Below are positions 1-5,649 of a DNA stretch of 7,781 bases, piece by piece. The notes below the pieces were generated by a model that worked only from the letters and a program-made list of their open reading frames with translations, was not told the origin of the DNA and searched no databases. The stretch is taken from the NCBI GenBank assembly GCA_013298325.1, contig JAAFHJ010000217.1:1-7781 (forward strand), in the 5' to 3' direction. The position numbers and the translations under genes were made by a program. Every line of letters starts with the position of its first letter. Within the stretch, counting starts at the first letter, position 1. This DNA comes from Myxococcales bacterium (GTDB taxonomy: Bacteria; Myxococcota_A; Polyangia; Polyangiales; Polyangiaceae).

Positions 1-2
1 CG

Positions 3-1115
3 GTCACCTACCCATCCCCCTTCGACGACGGCCCCGGAAGCGCGCGGAATGCACCCCCCAGCGCCGTTCTCCCGCCGGTCGTCGCGGCGCCCCCGGTGGT
101 CGCTCCGCCTCCGCCGGAACCGCCTCCCGACGATCCCTTCGACGACGAAGACGATCCCGACGGCCGCACCCTCTTCTACACGCCGGCCGCCCGCGAGGAG
201 ATGCTCGCCGAGTCGTCCCGCAGCCCCGCTGTGGCGCCGTCGCCGTCGCTGCCGTCTCCGATCGCGCCGATGCCGTCTCCCGTGGCGGTCCCGGCCATTC
301 GGCCCGCGGCCGGCGCGCCGATGATTCGTCCCGCCGCTGGTGCCCCCGCGATTCGCCCGGCCGCCGGTGCCCCGATGGTGCGTCCCGCTCCTCCGGCCCC
401 TCCTCCGGTAGCCGCTGCGCCTCCCGTTGCTCCGGTCGCTGCACCTCCTGCGCCGCGCCCGATGGCCGCCCCGGCGGTCCGCCCAGCCGCGGGGGCACCC
501 CTGGTCCGTCCTCCCGTCCCCGCGGCACCACGTCCGCCGGTCCCTGCGGCGCCGCGTCCCCCGGTCCCCGCTGTTCCTGCGATTCCGAGCGTGGCCAGGC
601 CGGCCCCGGCGGTTCCAAGCGCCCCCAAGCCGGCGCCCGTGGCCGCCCGCCCGCTCGCCCCGCTTCCGAAGCCGGGCCCCAAGCTCCCGTCCGCCGCGCC
701 TCCGTCGGCGGAACGCGCCGCCATCGCCACCGGCGACGATGCCCTCGCCGCCGCCCAAGCAGCCCGCAATGCCGACCTGGCCCTCCAAAAGGGGGACCTC
801 GACGGCGCCGAAGATGCGGCCCGCTTGGCGATGGAGAAGGACCCGAATCAGCAGGAATATCAGGCGCTTTTGGCCTGGATTCATTCTCGTCGGGATCCGA
901 AGCGCTCCCCGCAGGCGCTCGCGGTGTTCGATCGCATCTTGGCGGCGAGCCCCGAGCTCGAACGCGTGATTCTCTACCGCGCCCGCGTCCGTCGCGAGCT
1001 CGGCCAAGGATCGGGCGCTATCGATGACTACGAGCTCCTGCTCGATCTGAACCCGCTCCACGTGGAAGCGACGCGCGAGATCCTCGAATCGAAGCGGAAT
1101 CCTGGTCGCGAGTAA
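3..1115 (+). CDS. TPR-containing protein with Pro/Ala-rich linker (5' end outside window)
   Basis: The reading frame is open to the window edge (first full codon at 3), so the N-terminus is missing; the GTG at 96 is internal and has no ribosome binding site. About 370 residues are visible. In order they are a Pro-rich stretch, an acidic patch (DDPFDDEDDPDG, about nt 129-164), a long Pro/Ala/Val linker (nt 225-713) containing RPAAGAP and RPPVPAA repeats, and an alpha-helical C-terminal domain (about nt 747-1088). That domain carries TPR-like signatures: A..A..A..AL.KGD...A...A..A...DP, then a second and third helical pair ending in AIDDYE.LL.LNP...EA. TPRs bind other proteins. In myxobacteria such a tail often follows an N-terminal DnaJ-like, response-regulator or DUF4388-type domain; which one occurs here cannot be seen. 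The product is probably a cytoplasmic scaffold or regulator. Coding status is sure, function is not. Confidence 0.85.
   Translation, partial: VTYPSPFDDGPGSARNAPPSAVLPPVVAAPPVVAPPPPEPPPDDPFDDEDDPDGRTLFYTPAAREEMLAESSRSPAVAPSPSLPSPIAPMPSPVAVPAIRPAAGAPMIRPAAGAPAIRPAAGAPMVRPAPPAPPPVAAAPPVAPVAAPPAPRPMAAPAVRPAAGAPLVRPPVPAAPRPPVPAAPRPPVPAVPAIPSVARPAPAVPSAPKPAPVAARPLAPLPKPGPKLPSAAPPSAERAAIATGDDALAAAQAARNADLALQKGDLDGAEDAARLAMEKDPNQQEYQALLAWIHSRRDPKRSPQALAVFDRILAASPELERVILYRARVRRELGQGSGAIDDYELLLDLNPLHVEATREILESKRNPGRE
294..395 (+). repeat. In-frame tandem repeat encoding RPAAGAP-type units
   Basis: Three adjacent nine-residue units (AIRPAAGAP, MIRPAAGAP, AIRPAAGAP) are followed by a decayed fourth (MVRPAPPAP). 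A further unit (AVRPAAGAP) lies at about nt 474-500, followed by three RPPVPAA/V units at about nt 510-578. The copies differ at synonymous positions, so the peptide is better conserved than the DNA. This forms a flexible, extended linker in the TPR protein. Confidence 0.75.
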
Positions 1116-1149
1116 TCGGGGCCGGCTTCACACTTCTTCATCGTTGTCC

Positions 1150-1217
1150 GCGAACTCCCTTCATAGAAGGGGACGAACTTCTCTCCTGACCGCGCCTCCG
1201 CATCTCGCGGAGTTCGC
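1150..1217 (+). promoter_or_regulatory. Inverted repeat in leader of Spy/CpxP-like operon
   Basis: The 9-bp arms GCGAACTCC (1150-1158) and GGAGTTCGC (1209-1217) are perfect inverted repeats 50 nt apart. A smaller hairpin (AGAAG 1165-1169 with CTTCT 1178-1182) lies between them. The second arm ends just before the AGGAG ribosome binding site (1222-1226) of the next gene. It could be a leader RNA fold or paired operator half-sites. I found no convincing -35/-10 pair in the 117-nt gap. Function is inferred from position only. Confidence 0.35.
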
Positions 1218-1232
1218 AGCCAGGAGTTTCTC

Positions 1233-1778
1233 ATGTTCGGATTTTTACTCGGTTCGGTCTGTCTCGTCGGCCTCATCAAAGTGCTCCGCGGCGGTCGCTG
1301 CGGTGGTGGCGGCTGGCAACGGGGATGCGGGGGCCAAGGCCAAGGCTGGCACGGCGGCCACGGCCACCACGGCTGGCATGGTCGTCATGGTCGCGGCGGC
1401 GATCCCCGTCGACGCATGCGCTGGGCCTTCGCACGCCTCGGGACGACGGTCGCCCAGGAGCAGGAGCTGCTCGCGGCCTTCGACAAAATGCAGGAAGTTC
1501 GGGAAAATGGCCGCGAGCAAATGCAACGTGCTCGCGGGGAACTTGCGGCGGTGCTTCGCGCGGAGACCTTCGACGAAGAGGCGACTGGGGCGCTTACCGC
1601 CCGCGTCGAAGCGCTCGTCGATGAAGGCCGAAAAGCCGGGCTCGACGCCCTCGCGACCGCCCATCGGGTCCTCGATGTGCGCCAGCGTGGGATCCTCGCC
1701 GACCTCCTCGATGGCGGCGGCTTCTTTGGTGAAAACGGCCGTCGTGGCGGCGCGCACCCCTTTCGAGGTGATGTATGA
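1233..1778 (+). CDS. Spy/CpxP-like membrane-anchored periplasmic protein, His/Gly-rich
   Basis: The 181-residue product starts at an ATG with AGGAG six nt upstream. Residues 1-18 form a hydrophobic N-terminal anchor. Residues 20-56 are Gly/His-rich with six His between 40 and 52 plus Cys23 and Cys32, a plausible metal-binding patch. Residues 60-160 are charged helices with degenerate versions of the LTxxQ motif of Spy/CpxP/ZraP proteins: LGTTVAQEQ near 69-77 and LDVRQRGILADLL at 147-159. Family members are periplasmic chaperones or metal-responsive inhibitors of their cognate histidine kinase. Here the gene leads an operon with a small membrane protein and a two-component system, which fits that role. 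The next gene overlaps it by 4 bp (ATGA). The family call rests on helical pattern, motifs and context; metal specificity cannot be told. Confidence 0.8.
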   Translation: MFGFLLGSVCLVGLIKVLRGGRCGGGGWQRGCGGQGQGWHGGHGHHGWHGRHGRGGDPRRRMRWAFARLGTTVAQEQELLAAFDKMQEVRENGREQMQRARGELAAVLRAETFDEEATGALTARVEALVDEGRKAGLDALATAHRVLDVRQRGILADLLDGGGFFGENGRRGGAHPFRGDV

Positions 1779-2035
1779 ACCCGGAATTCCGCGCCAAAAT
1801 CGCCCGCAAAGTGCTCGCTGCGCTCCTCGCCGTCGGGACCGTCGCCGGCTTCGCCTCCGGCTTCCACGACCTCCGCCGCCACGGCTGCCACGCGGGGAGC
1901 CGCGAGCGGACCTTCGAAGATCGCGTCGCTGCGACCTGTGTGCGCGCCGCGGAAAACGCCCGCAATGACCACGAACGCGCCCCCCGGCAGCGCGATCCGC
2001 GGGAGAACGCGACGCCGCCCGGCGACGCGCGCTAA
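1775..2035 (+). CDS. Small single-pass membrane protein of unknown function
   Basis: This 86-residue product is not one I recognise. Its ATG overlaps the TGA of the preceding gene (ATGA, 1775-1778), typical of translational coupling, with a GAGGTG purine stretch upstream. Residues 13-31 form one hydrophobic segment preceded by basic residues. The rest is short, polar and basic/Pro-rich, with Cys38 and Cys55 that could form a disulfide if outside the cytoplasm. The response regulator gene begins 11 nt after the stop. Its place between a Spy/CpxP-like gene and a two-component system suggests an accessory role in signalling, but this is inferred from context only. The opposite strand is also open across this region, as expected in GC-rich DNA, so coding status depends mainly on operon geometry. 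Confidence 0.65.
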   Translation: MNPEFRAKIARKVLAALLAVGTVAGFASGFHDLRRHGCHAGSRERTFEDRVAATCVRAAENARNDHERAPRQRDPRENATPPGDAR

Positions 2036-2046
2036 AAGCCTCCGCC

Positions 2047-2730
2047 ATGCCCAAAGTCCTGCTGATTGACGATGACGTCCGTCTCCGCGCCCTCGTTGAG
2101 GAGTACCTCACGCGGAACGGCGTCGTCGTCGTCACAGCGCCCGACGGCGAAACGGGGCTCGCCCGGTTTGCTGCCGAGGCGGTCGACGCCGTGATCCTCG
2201 ACGTCATGCTCCCGGGCATCGACGGCCTGGAGGTGCTCCGGCGCCTCCGCCTCCGGTCGAACGTCCCCGTCGTCATGCTCACCGCAAAAGGGGACGAGAC
2301 TGACCGCGTGGTTGGTCTCGAGGTCGGCGCCGACGACTACCTCCCGAAGCCCTTCGGACCCCGCGAATTGCTTGCACGACTCCGTGCGGTGCTCCGGCGC
2401 GTCTCTCCGAACGGCCCCGTCGCCGAACTCCGCGTCGGCCTCCTCGTCCTCGATCTCGGCACCCGCGAAGTCCGCGACGGCGACGCCCGGATCGAGCTCA
2501 CCGGCCTCGAATTCGACCTCCTCCACGCCCTCGCGCGACGAGCGGGGCGCGTCGTCCCCCGCGACACGCTGCTCGCCGAGGCGGGCCGAAGCGACGTCGT
2601 TGTTGGCGATCGCACCGTCGACGTCCACATCTCCCACCTCCGCCAGAAGCTCGGCGACGATCCGAAGACGCCCCGCCGCATCAAGACGGTCCGCGGCGTC
2701 GGTTACGTCTTCACCAAGGATGAGGTCTAG
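2047..2730 (+). CDS. OmpR-family response regulator (CpxR-like)
   Basis: The 227-residue length is normal for the OmpR/PhoB class. Receiver domain, residues 2-117: acidic pocket D8-D10, phosphoacceptor D52 in LDVMLPGIDG, switch residue T79 in MLTA, and K101 in LPKPF. The C-terminal winged-helix domain (about 128-223) has the typical LT..EFDLL core, the RTVDVHISHLRQKL recognition region and the RIKTVRGVGY wing. It is a DNA-binding transcription regulator, presumably phosphorylated by the kinase encoded 2 nt downstream. The upstream leader has only a weak ribosome binding site, so translation may be coupled to the preceding small gene, which stops 11 nt before. By operon context a CpxR-like role in envelope stress is likely. 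The target sites are unknown. Confidence 0.95.
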   Translation: MPKVLLIDDDVRLRALVEEYLTRNGVVVVTAPDGETGLARFAAEAVDAVILDVMLPGIDGLEVLRRLRLRSNVPVVMLTAKGDETDRVVGLEVGADDYLPKPFGPRELLARLRAVLRRVSPNGPVAELRVGLLVLDLGTREVRDGDARIELTGLEFDLLHALARRAGRVVPRDTLLAEAGRSDVVVGDRTVDVHISHLRQKLGDDPKTPRRIKTVRGVGYVFTKDEV

Positions 2731-2732
2731 CG

Positions 2733-3836
2733 ATGGGACCTAGAAGCGGGCGCCCCCACCGGCATCCCCACCGTCAGCCGCCCTATCTCGAAGGAATTCA
2801 TCGAGGTAGGCCGTGGAAGCTTCCGGTTACCCGCTACGTCGCCTGGCACCTTCGGAAGGCGCTCTTTTTCGGCTTCGGCGGCACGATTGCGATCACCGCC
2901 CTCGTCCTCCATGGGCTCGGTGCCGTCTTCGAGCACCGGGAAGGGCACCGCCCCCCTTGGCTCGCCATCGGGATCGCGCTTTTGGCCCTCTGGGGCGCCT
3001 CCAGCATGCTCGCCCGCCGCCTGACACGCCCGCTCGGCGCGCTCCTCCGCGCCGCCGATGCCTTCGGTCGCGGCGACCTTTCCGTCCGCGTCCCGTACGT
3101 GCACACCCGCCACGGCGAGGCCTTCGTGATCGCCAAGACCTTCAACGATATGGCGGCCCGCATCGAGCGGCAAGTCGCCGATCAGCGCGCCCTCCTCGCG
3201 ACCGTATCCCACGAGATTCGCTCGCCTCTCGCCCGAATTCGCCTGCATACCGAGCTCGCCCGCGAGACCGATATCGCGGTGGCGACGACCCACCTCGACG
3301 CCGTCGATGACGAGGTCGCAGCCGTCGACCGGCTTGTCGGCGATCTCCTTGCCGGTTCCCGGATCGATTTCGGCGCCCTCACGCGGAGCGTCCACACGCC
3401 CGCCGAACTGGCAACGAGCGCCCTCGAAGCGGCTGAAACTCCTCCAGAAGTTCTTTCCGTCGACGAAGACCTCCCGGAGCTCTCTGTCGACGTCACTCTC
3501 GTCGTCCGCGCCCTCGCCAACCTCCTCCAGAACGCTCGTCGCCACGGGGGCGGCGTCGCCTCGTTTTCGGTGGCGGCCGCCGGCACCGGTGTCTCCTTTA
3601 CCGTTCACGATCGGGGGCCCGGCCTCCGAAATGGCGATGAAGAGCGCGTTTTTGAACCCTTTTATCGAAGCGCCGTCCGCGAAGGCTCCCCCACGCCGGA
3701 CGGCCCCAGCACCGGTTTGGGGCTGGCCTTGGTGAAGCGCATCGTCGAAGCCCACGGTGGCACCGTCACCGGACAAAACGCCCCCGAAGGCGGGGCCGCC
3801 TTCACGATTCTCCTTCCGTCGACGCCCGCGGTTTAG
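2733..3836 (+). CDS. HAMP-containing sensor histidine kinase with minimal periplasmic loop
   Basis: The 367-residue product starts 2 nt after the response regulator stop, with AAGGATGAGG just upstream. A basic, His-rich tail (1-40) precedes transmembrane helix 1 (about 43-65). The loop is only about ten residues (EHREGHRPP, 67-75), followed by helix 2 (76-93). HAMP is about 94-147. The HisKA domain has the phosphorylation site H160 in SHEIRSPL. The HATPase domain has an N box with N263 and N267, G1 box DRGPG (293-297), F box FEPF (307-310) and G2 box GLGLAL (328-333). All catalytic motifs are intact. It autophosphorylates and passes phosphate to the adjacent regulator. CpxA-type kinases usually have a real periplasmic sensor domain; this one lacks it, so the stimulus is probably membrane-borne or delivered by the Spy-like or small membrane protein. 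Confidence 0.95.
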   Translation: MGPRSGRPHRHPHRQPPYLEGIHRGRPWKLPVTRYVAWHLRKALFFGFGGTIAITALVLHGLGAVFEHREGHRPPWLAIGIALLALWGASSMLARRLTRPLGALLRAADAFGRGDLSVRVPYVHTRHGEAFVIAKTFNDMAARIERQVADQRALLATVSHEIRSPLARIRLHTELARETDIAVATTHLDAVDDEVAAVDRLVGDLLAGSRIDFGALTRSVHTPAELATSALEAAETPPEVLSVDEDLPELSVDVTLVVRALANLLQNARRHGGGVASFSVAAAGTGVSFTVHDRGPGLRNGDEERVFEPFYRSAVREGSPTPDGPSTGLGLALVKRIVEAHGGTVTGQNAPEGGAAFTILLPSTPAV

Positions 3837-3841
3837 GCGCC

Positions 3842-3889
3842 AATCGCCGGTTGCCCCTGTAAGGTCGCTGTGGAAGCCGGCGATTCTTT
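3842..3889 (+). terminator. Possible terminator after the two-component operon
   Basis: AATCGCCGG (3842-3850) and CCGGCGATT (3877-3885) form a perfect 9-bp inverted repeat starting 5 nt after the kinase stop codon, followed by a short T-rich run (TTCTTT, 3884-3889). The 26-nt loop is long and the T run weak for an intrinsic terminator. An operator-like dyad or a processing site is possible instead. Confidence 0.4.
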
Positions 3890-3994
3890 ACATAAGGATC
3901 TCGGTTCCGCTCCGTCGAAGGTGCGGCTAAGGTCTGCCTCGCTCTCAACCGCGCGGTGGCCCTTGCCGAATCCCGGACGGCTCCTCGCGTATTT

Positions 3995-4033
3995 TCCGAG
4001 CGTAGCCGTCTTCTTTGCCCGCCTACGCTCGGA
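3995..4033 (+). promoter_or_regulatory. Perfect 11-bp inverted repeat in leader of repeat lipoprotein gene
   Basis: TCCGAGCGTAG (3995-4005) and CTACGCTCGGA (4023-4033) are perfectly complementary, with a 17-nt pyrimidine-rich spacer. The second arm ends 20 nt before the AAGGAG ribosome binding site. No T run follows, so it is not an ordinary terminator. As RNA it would make a stable stem at the 5' side of the lipoprotein message (stability or translation control); as DNA it could be an operator. A weak promoter-like TTGCCG lies at 3963-3968, without a convincing -10. The rest of the 229-nt gap (3837-4065) shows nothing else I recognise. Confidence 0.5.
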
Positions 4034-4053
4034 CCGCCGAGCCCGAACGTCCT

Positions 4054-4059
4054 AAGGAG
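4054..4059 (+). promoter_or_regulatory. Ribosome binding site deciding a GTG start
   Basis: AAGGAG lies six nt before GTG 4066. The start gives a normal lipoprotein signal peptide, whereas the in-frame TTG at 4015 would put 17 charged residues before it and would begin inside the inverted repeat. Confidence 0.8.
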
Positions 4060-4065
4060 TCTTCC

Positions 4066-4881
4066 GTGAAATACTCTCTGTACCTGCTTCCGCTCGTGGT
4101 CCTTTCCGTCTCCAGCGCCGCTTGCGGCAAAGAGGAGACGCCTCCGAACACGGCCCAGAACGTGAACCAGCAGTATCCGCAAGGTCAGCAGGGCCAGTAC
4201 CCGCAAGGCCAGCAGGGGCAGTATCCGCAGGGCCAACAGTACCCGCAAGGCCAGCAGTACCCGCAAGGCCAGCAGTACCCGCAGGGCCAGCAGTATCCGC
4301 AAGGTCAGCAGGGCGCGTACACGCAGCCGGCCGCTACCGGCACCGCGACGCCGGCCCCTGCCGGGACTGGCACCGCCCCCGCAGGTTGGACGTTCCCGGG
4401 CTTCCCGGCGGCCGGCGGTCAAGCGGGCGGCACCGGTGCAACGGCCGGCGGCGCCACGGGCGGAACCGCCCAGCCCCTCGACCCGAACGTCGCCGCTGCA
4501 GCGACCTCGCTCCTCGGTCAGACGGCCGCCGCAGAATCGGCCGGCAGCGCTGATGGTGCTGTGATCTCTGGTAATTTCCAGACCGGGCAGACCCTCGAGC
4601 AGACCTTCAACCTCCAACCGGGCAAGTGCTACTCGGTCGTTGGCGACAGCATCGGCCCCGGCTCCCAGCTCGACGCGCAGATCATCATCACGACGGTCGT
4701 CCCCGGCATGCAGCTCCCGGCGAACAGCGCCTCAGGCACGGCGTCGATGACCGGCTCGAAGGTCGTCCTCGGCGGCAAGAACTGCGTCAAGACGATGTCT
4801 CCGATCCCGCTCACGGCGAAGGTCGTCGTCACGATGTCGAAGGGGGCCGGCATGGCGGCCGCCCAGCTCTACTCGAAGTGA
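4066..4881 (+). CDS. Putative lipoprotein with seven YPQGQQ repeats
   Basis: The 271-residue product starts at GTG 4066, chosen by the strong AAGGAG site and the signal peptide. Residues 1-19 are a hydrophobic signal ending in the lipobox SAAC, with Cys20 as the lipidated residue. Residues 37-82 are seven copies of YPQGQQ, some followed by GQ or GA. Residues 83-140 are a Gly/Ala/Thr/Pro-rich linker. Residues about 163-271 form a compact, probably beta-rich domain (GNFQTGQTLEQTF, PGKCYSVVGD, LDAQIIITTVVPG, KVVVTM, AAAQLYSK) with two cysteines, C188 and C240, that may be disulfide bonded. I do not recognise this domain as a named family. The build suggests a globular domain held away from the membrane by a flexible Q/Y/G tether. 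It follows an isolated 229-nt leader and ends before a terminator, so it is probably monocistronic. Confidence 0.88.
   Translation: MKYSLYLLPLVVLSVSSAACGKEETPPNTAQNVNQQYPQGQQGQYPQGQQGQYPQGQQYPQGQQYPQGQQYPQGQQYPQGQQGAYTQPAATGTATPAPAGTGTAPAGWTFPGFPAAGGQAGGTGATAGGATGGTAQPLDPNVAAAATSLLGQTAAAESAGSADGAVISGNFQTGQTLEQTFNLQPGKCYSVVGDSIGPGSQLDAQIIITTVVPGMQLPANSASGTASMTGSKVVLGGKNCVKTMSPIPLTAKVVVTMSKGAGMAAAQLYSK
4174..4311 (+). repeat. Coding tandem repeat, 18/24-bp units, seven copies of YPQGQQ
   Basis: Tyrosine codons begin units at 4174, 4198, 4222, 4240, 4258, 4276 and 4294. The first two units are 24 bp (YPQGQQGQ), the other five 18 bp. Synonymous changes (CAA/CAG, GGT/GGC, TAT/TAC) occur between copies. 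The outermost copies share an identical 28-nt block (4167-4194 and 4287-4314), a possible substrate for recombination or slippage that would change copy number in frame. Confidence 0.95.
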
Positions 4882-4936
4882 TACCGAGCAAGGATGTGCT
4901 GGTTAAATACCAGTAATCCTTGGATCTTTACGAAAC

Positions 4937-4977
4937 GCGGGCCCCGCAAATCTTGCGCGGAGGCCCGCTTTCTGTTT
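4937..4977 (+). terminator. Rho-independent terminator after repeat lipoprotein gene
   Basis: The outer stem is GCGGGCC (4937-4943) with GGCCCGC (4962-4968). The inner stem is CGCAA (4945-4949) with TTGCG (4953-4957) and a three-base loop. A TTTCTGTTT tract (4969-4977) follows directly. It lies 55 nt after the lipoprotein stop, yet only 11 nt separate its end from the next start codon at 4989, so it could also act as an attenuator for the next gene. Confidence 0.8.
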
Positions 4978-4988
4978 CGGTAGGTCGC

Positions 4989-5642
4989 ATGGCACGATCG
5001 TCCGTGATTCTGGTCGCACCGTTCCTTGTCGGCCTAGCTGCCTGTTCGCCGCCGACGAAGGGGGGCGCCGCCCATCCGTCGGCGAGCGGGGAGCCGCTCG
5101 GCGGACCTGCCCCTTCGGCCTCCGTCGCGACAAACGCACCGAACCCCAGCGCTTCGGCGGCCCCGGTAGAAGCTCCGCCGCAAGATGCAAAAATTTTAAA
5201 GTTTACGCGTGCTTCCGATTCCGGCACCGTCGATCGCATCGGTGAAAAGGACGGCGAGTTTTCCCCGGATGGGAAGAACGATCTCTCCTTTGACGTCACC
5301 CTCGAAGGGGCGGTCACCGCGCTCTTTGTTGCCGCCGTCGATGCGCGTGGAGGGGCGAGCGGCGCCTTCCAAGCCGACACTTTGACCGGAAAAGAATTCC
5401 AGCCCGGCGAGCTCGCCCTCGCCTATCAAGGCGGAAAGACGGCAGGAATCGTCGTCTTCGAGGGGGAGACCCGCCTCAACGGGGCCAACGGTGCGCTCCC
5501 AGCCGGCACCTTCAGGAACGGCACACGCACCGTTCGACTGTACATCCCTGCCGATTCCGCCGCGAAACCGGGGAAGCCGCTACGCGTCTATGCGCTTGGA
5601 CTTACTGGAGAAATCGTTCGCGGGCCGACGCTCGATCGATGA
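4989..5642 (+). CDS. Putative lipoprotein of unknown function
   Basis: The 217-residue product starts at ATG 4989. An upstream in-frame TTG (4920) would lie before the terminator hairpin and spoil the signal peptide. Residues 1-18 are a signal peptide with a good lipobox, LAAC, and Cys19 lipidated. Residues 20-66 are a Pro/Ala/Ser tether with PSAS repeats. Residues about 68-212 look like a beta-sandwich domain with alternating hydrophobic strands. The stretch FSPDGKNDLSFDV (91-103) resembles the FSPxGDGxND motif of FlgD-type or gliding-associated Ig-like domains, though without the full loop. I do not recognise a family and there is no catalytic signature. The ribosome binding site is weak (GGTAGG). 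The gene converges on a minus-strand small gene, leaving a 7-nt gap. Confidence 0.85.
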   Translation: MARSSVILVAPFLVGLAACSPPTKGGAAHPSASGEPLGGPAPSASVATNAPNPSASAAPVEAPPQDAKILKFTRASDSGTVDRIGEKDGEFSPDGKNDLSFDVTLEGAVTALFVAAVDARGGASGAFQADTLTGKEFQPGELALAYQGGKTAGIVVFEGETRLNGANGALPAGTFRNGTRTVRLYIPADSAAKPGKPLRVYALGLTGEIVRGPTLDR

Positions 5643-5649
5643 CCGTTCG

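Noticed and set aside
1144..1968. Plus-strand 274-codon frame overlapping the Spy-like gene
   Set aside because: Basic, Ser/Arg-rich, TTG start with no ribosome binding site; the 1233 frame has signal anchor, motifs and AGGAG.
1245..2282. 345-codon open frame on the minus strand opposite the Spy-like, small membrane and regulator genes
   Set aside because: Arg/Ser/Ala-rich translation with no domain. It is antisense to clear genes, and long antisense frames are expected in GC-rich coding DNA.
2727..3776. 349-codon minus-strand frame opposite the histidine kinase
   Set aside because: The plus strand has all kinase motifs; the minus translation shows no family features.
3870..4055. 61-codon plus-strand frame in the gap before the repeat lipoprotein
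   Set aside because: No good ribosome binding site, no coherent composition, and it runs through the 11-bp inverted repeat.
4167..4314. CRISPR-like array
   Set aside because: Short direct repeats are contiguous, in frame and encode peptide; there are no spacers or cas genes.
3802..4617. Minus-strand frame with a leucine/arginine repeat (LLALRVLLALR) opposite the YPQGQQ repeats
   Set aside because: The repeat is the complement of the coding repeat on the plus strand, which has the lipobox and ribosome binding site.
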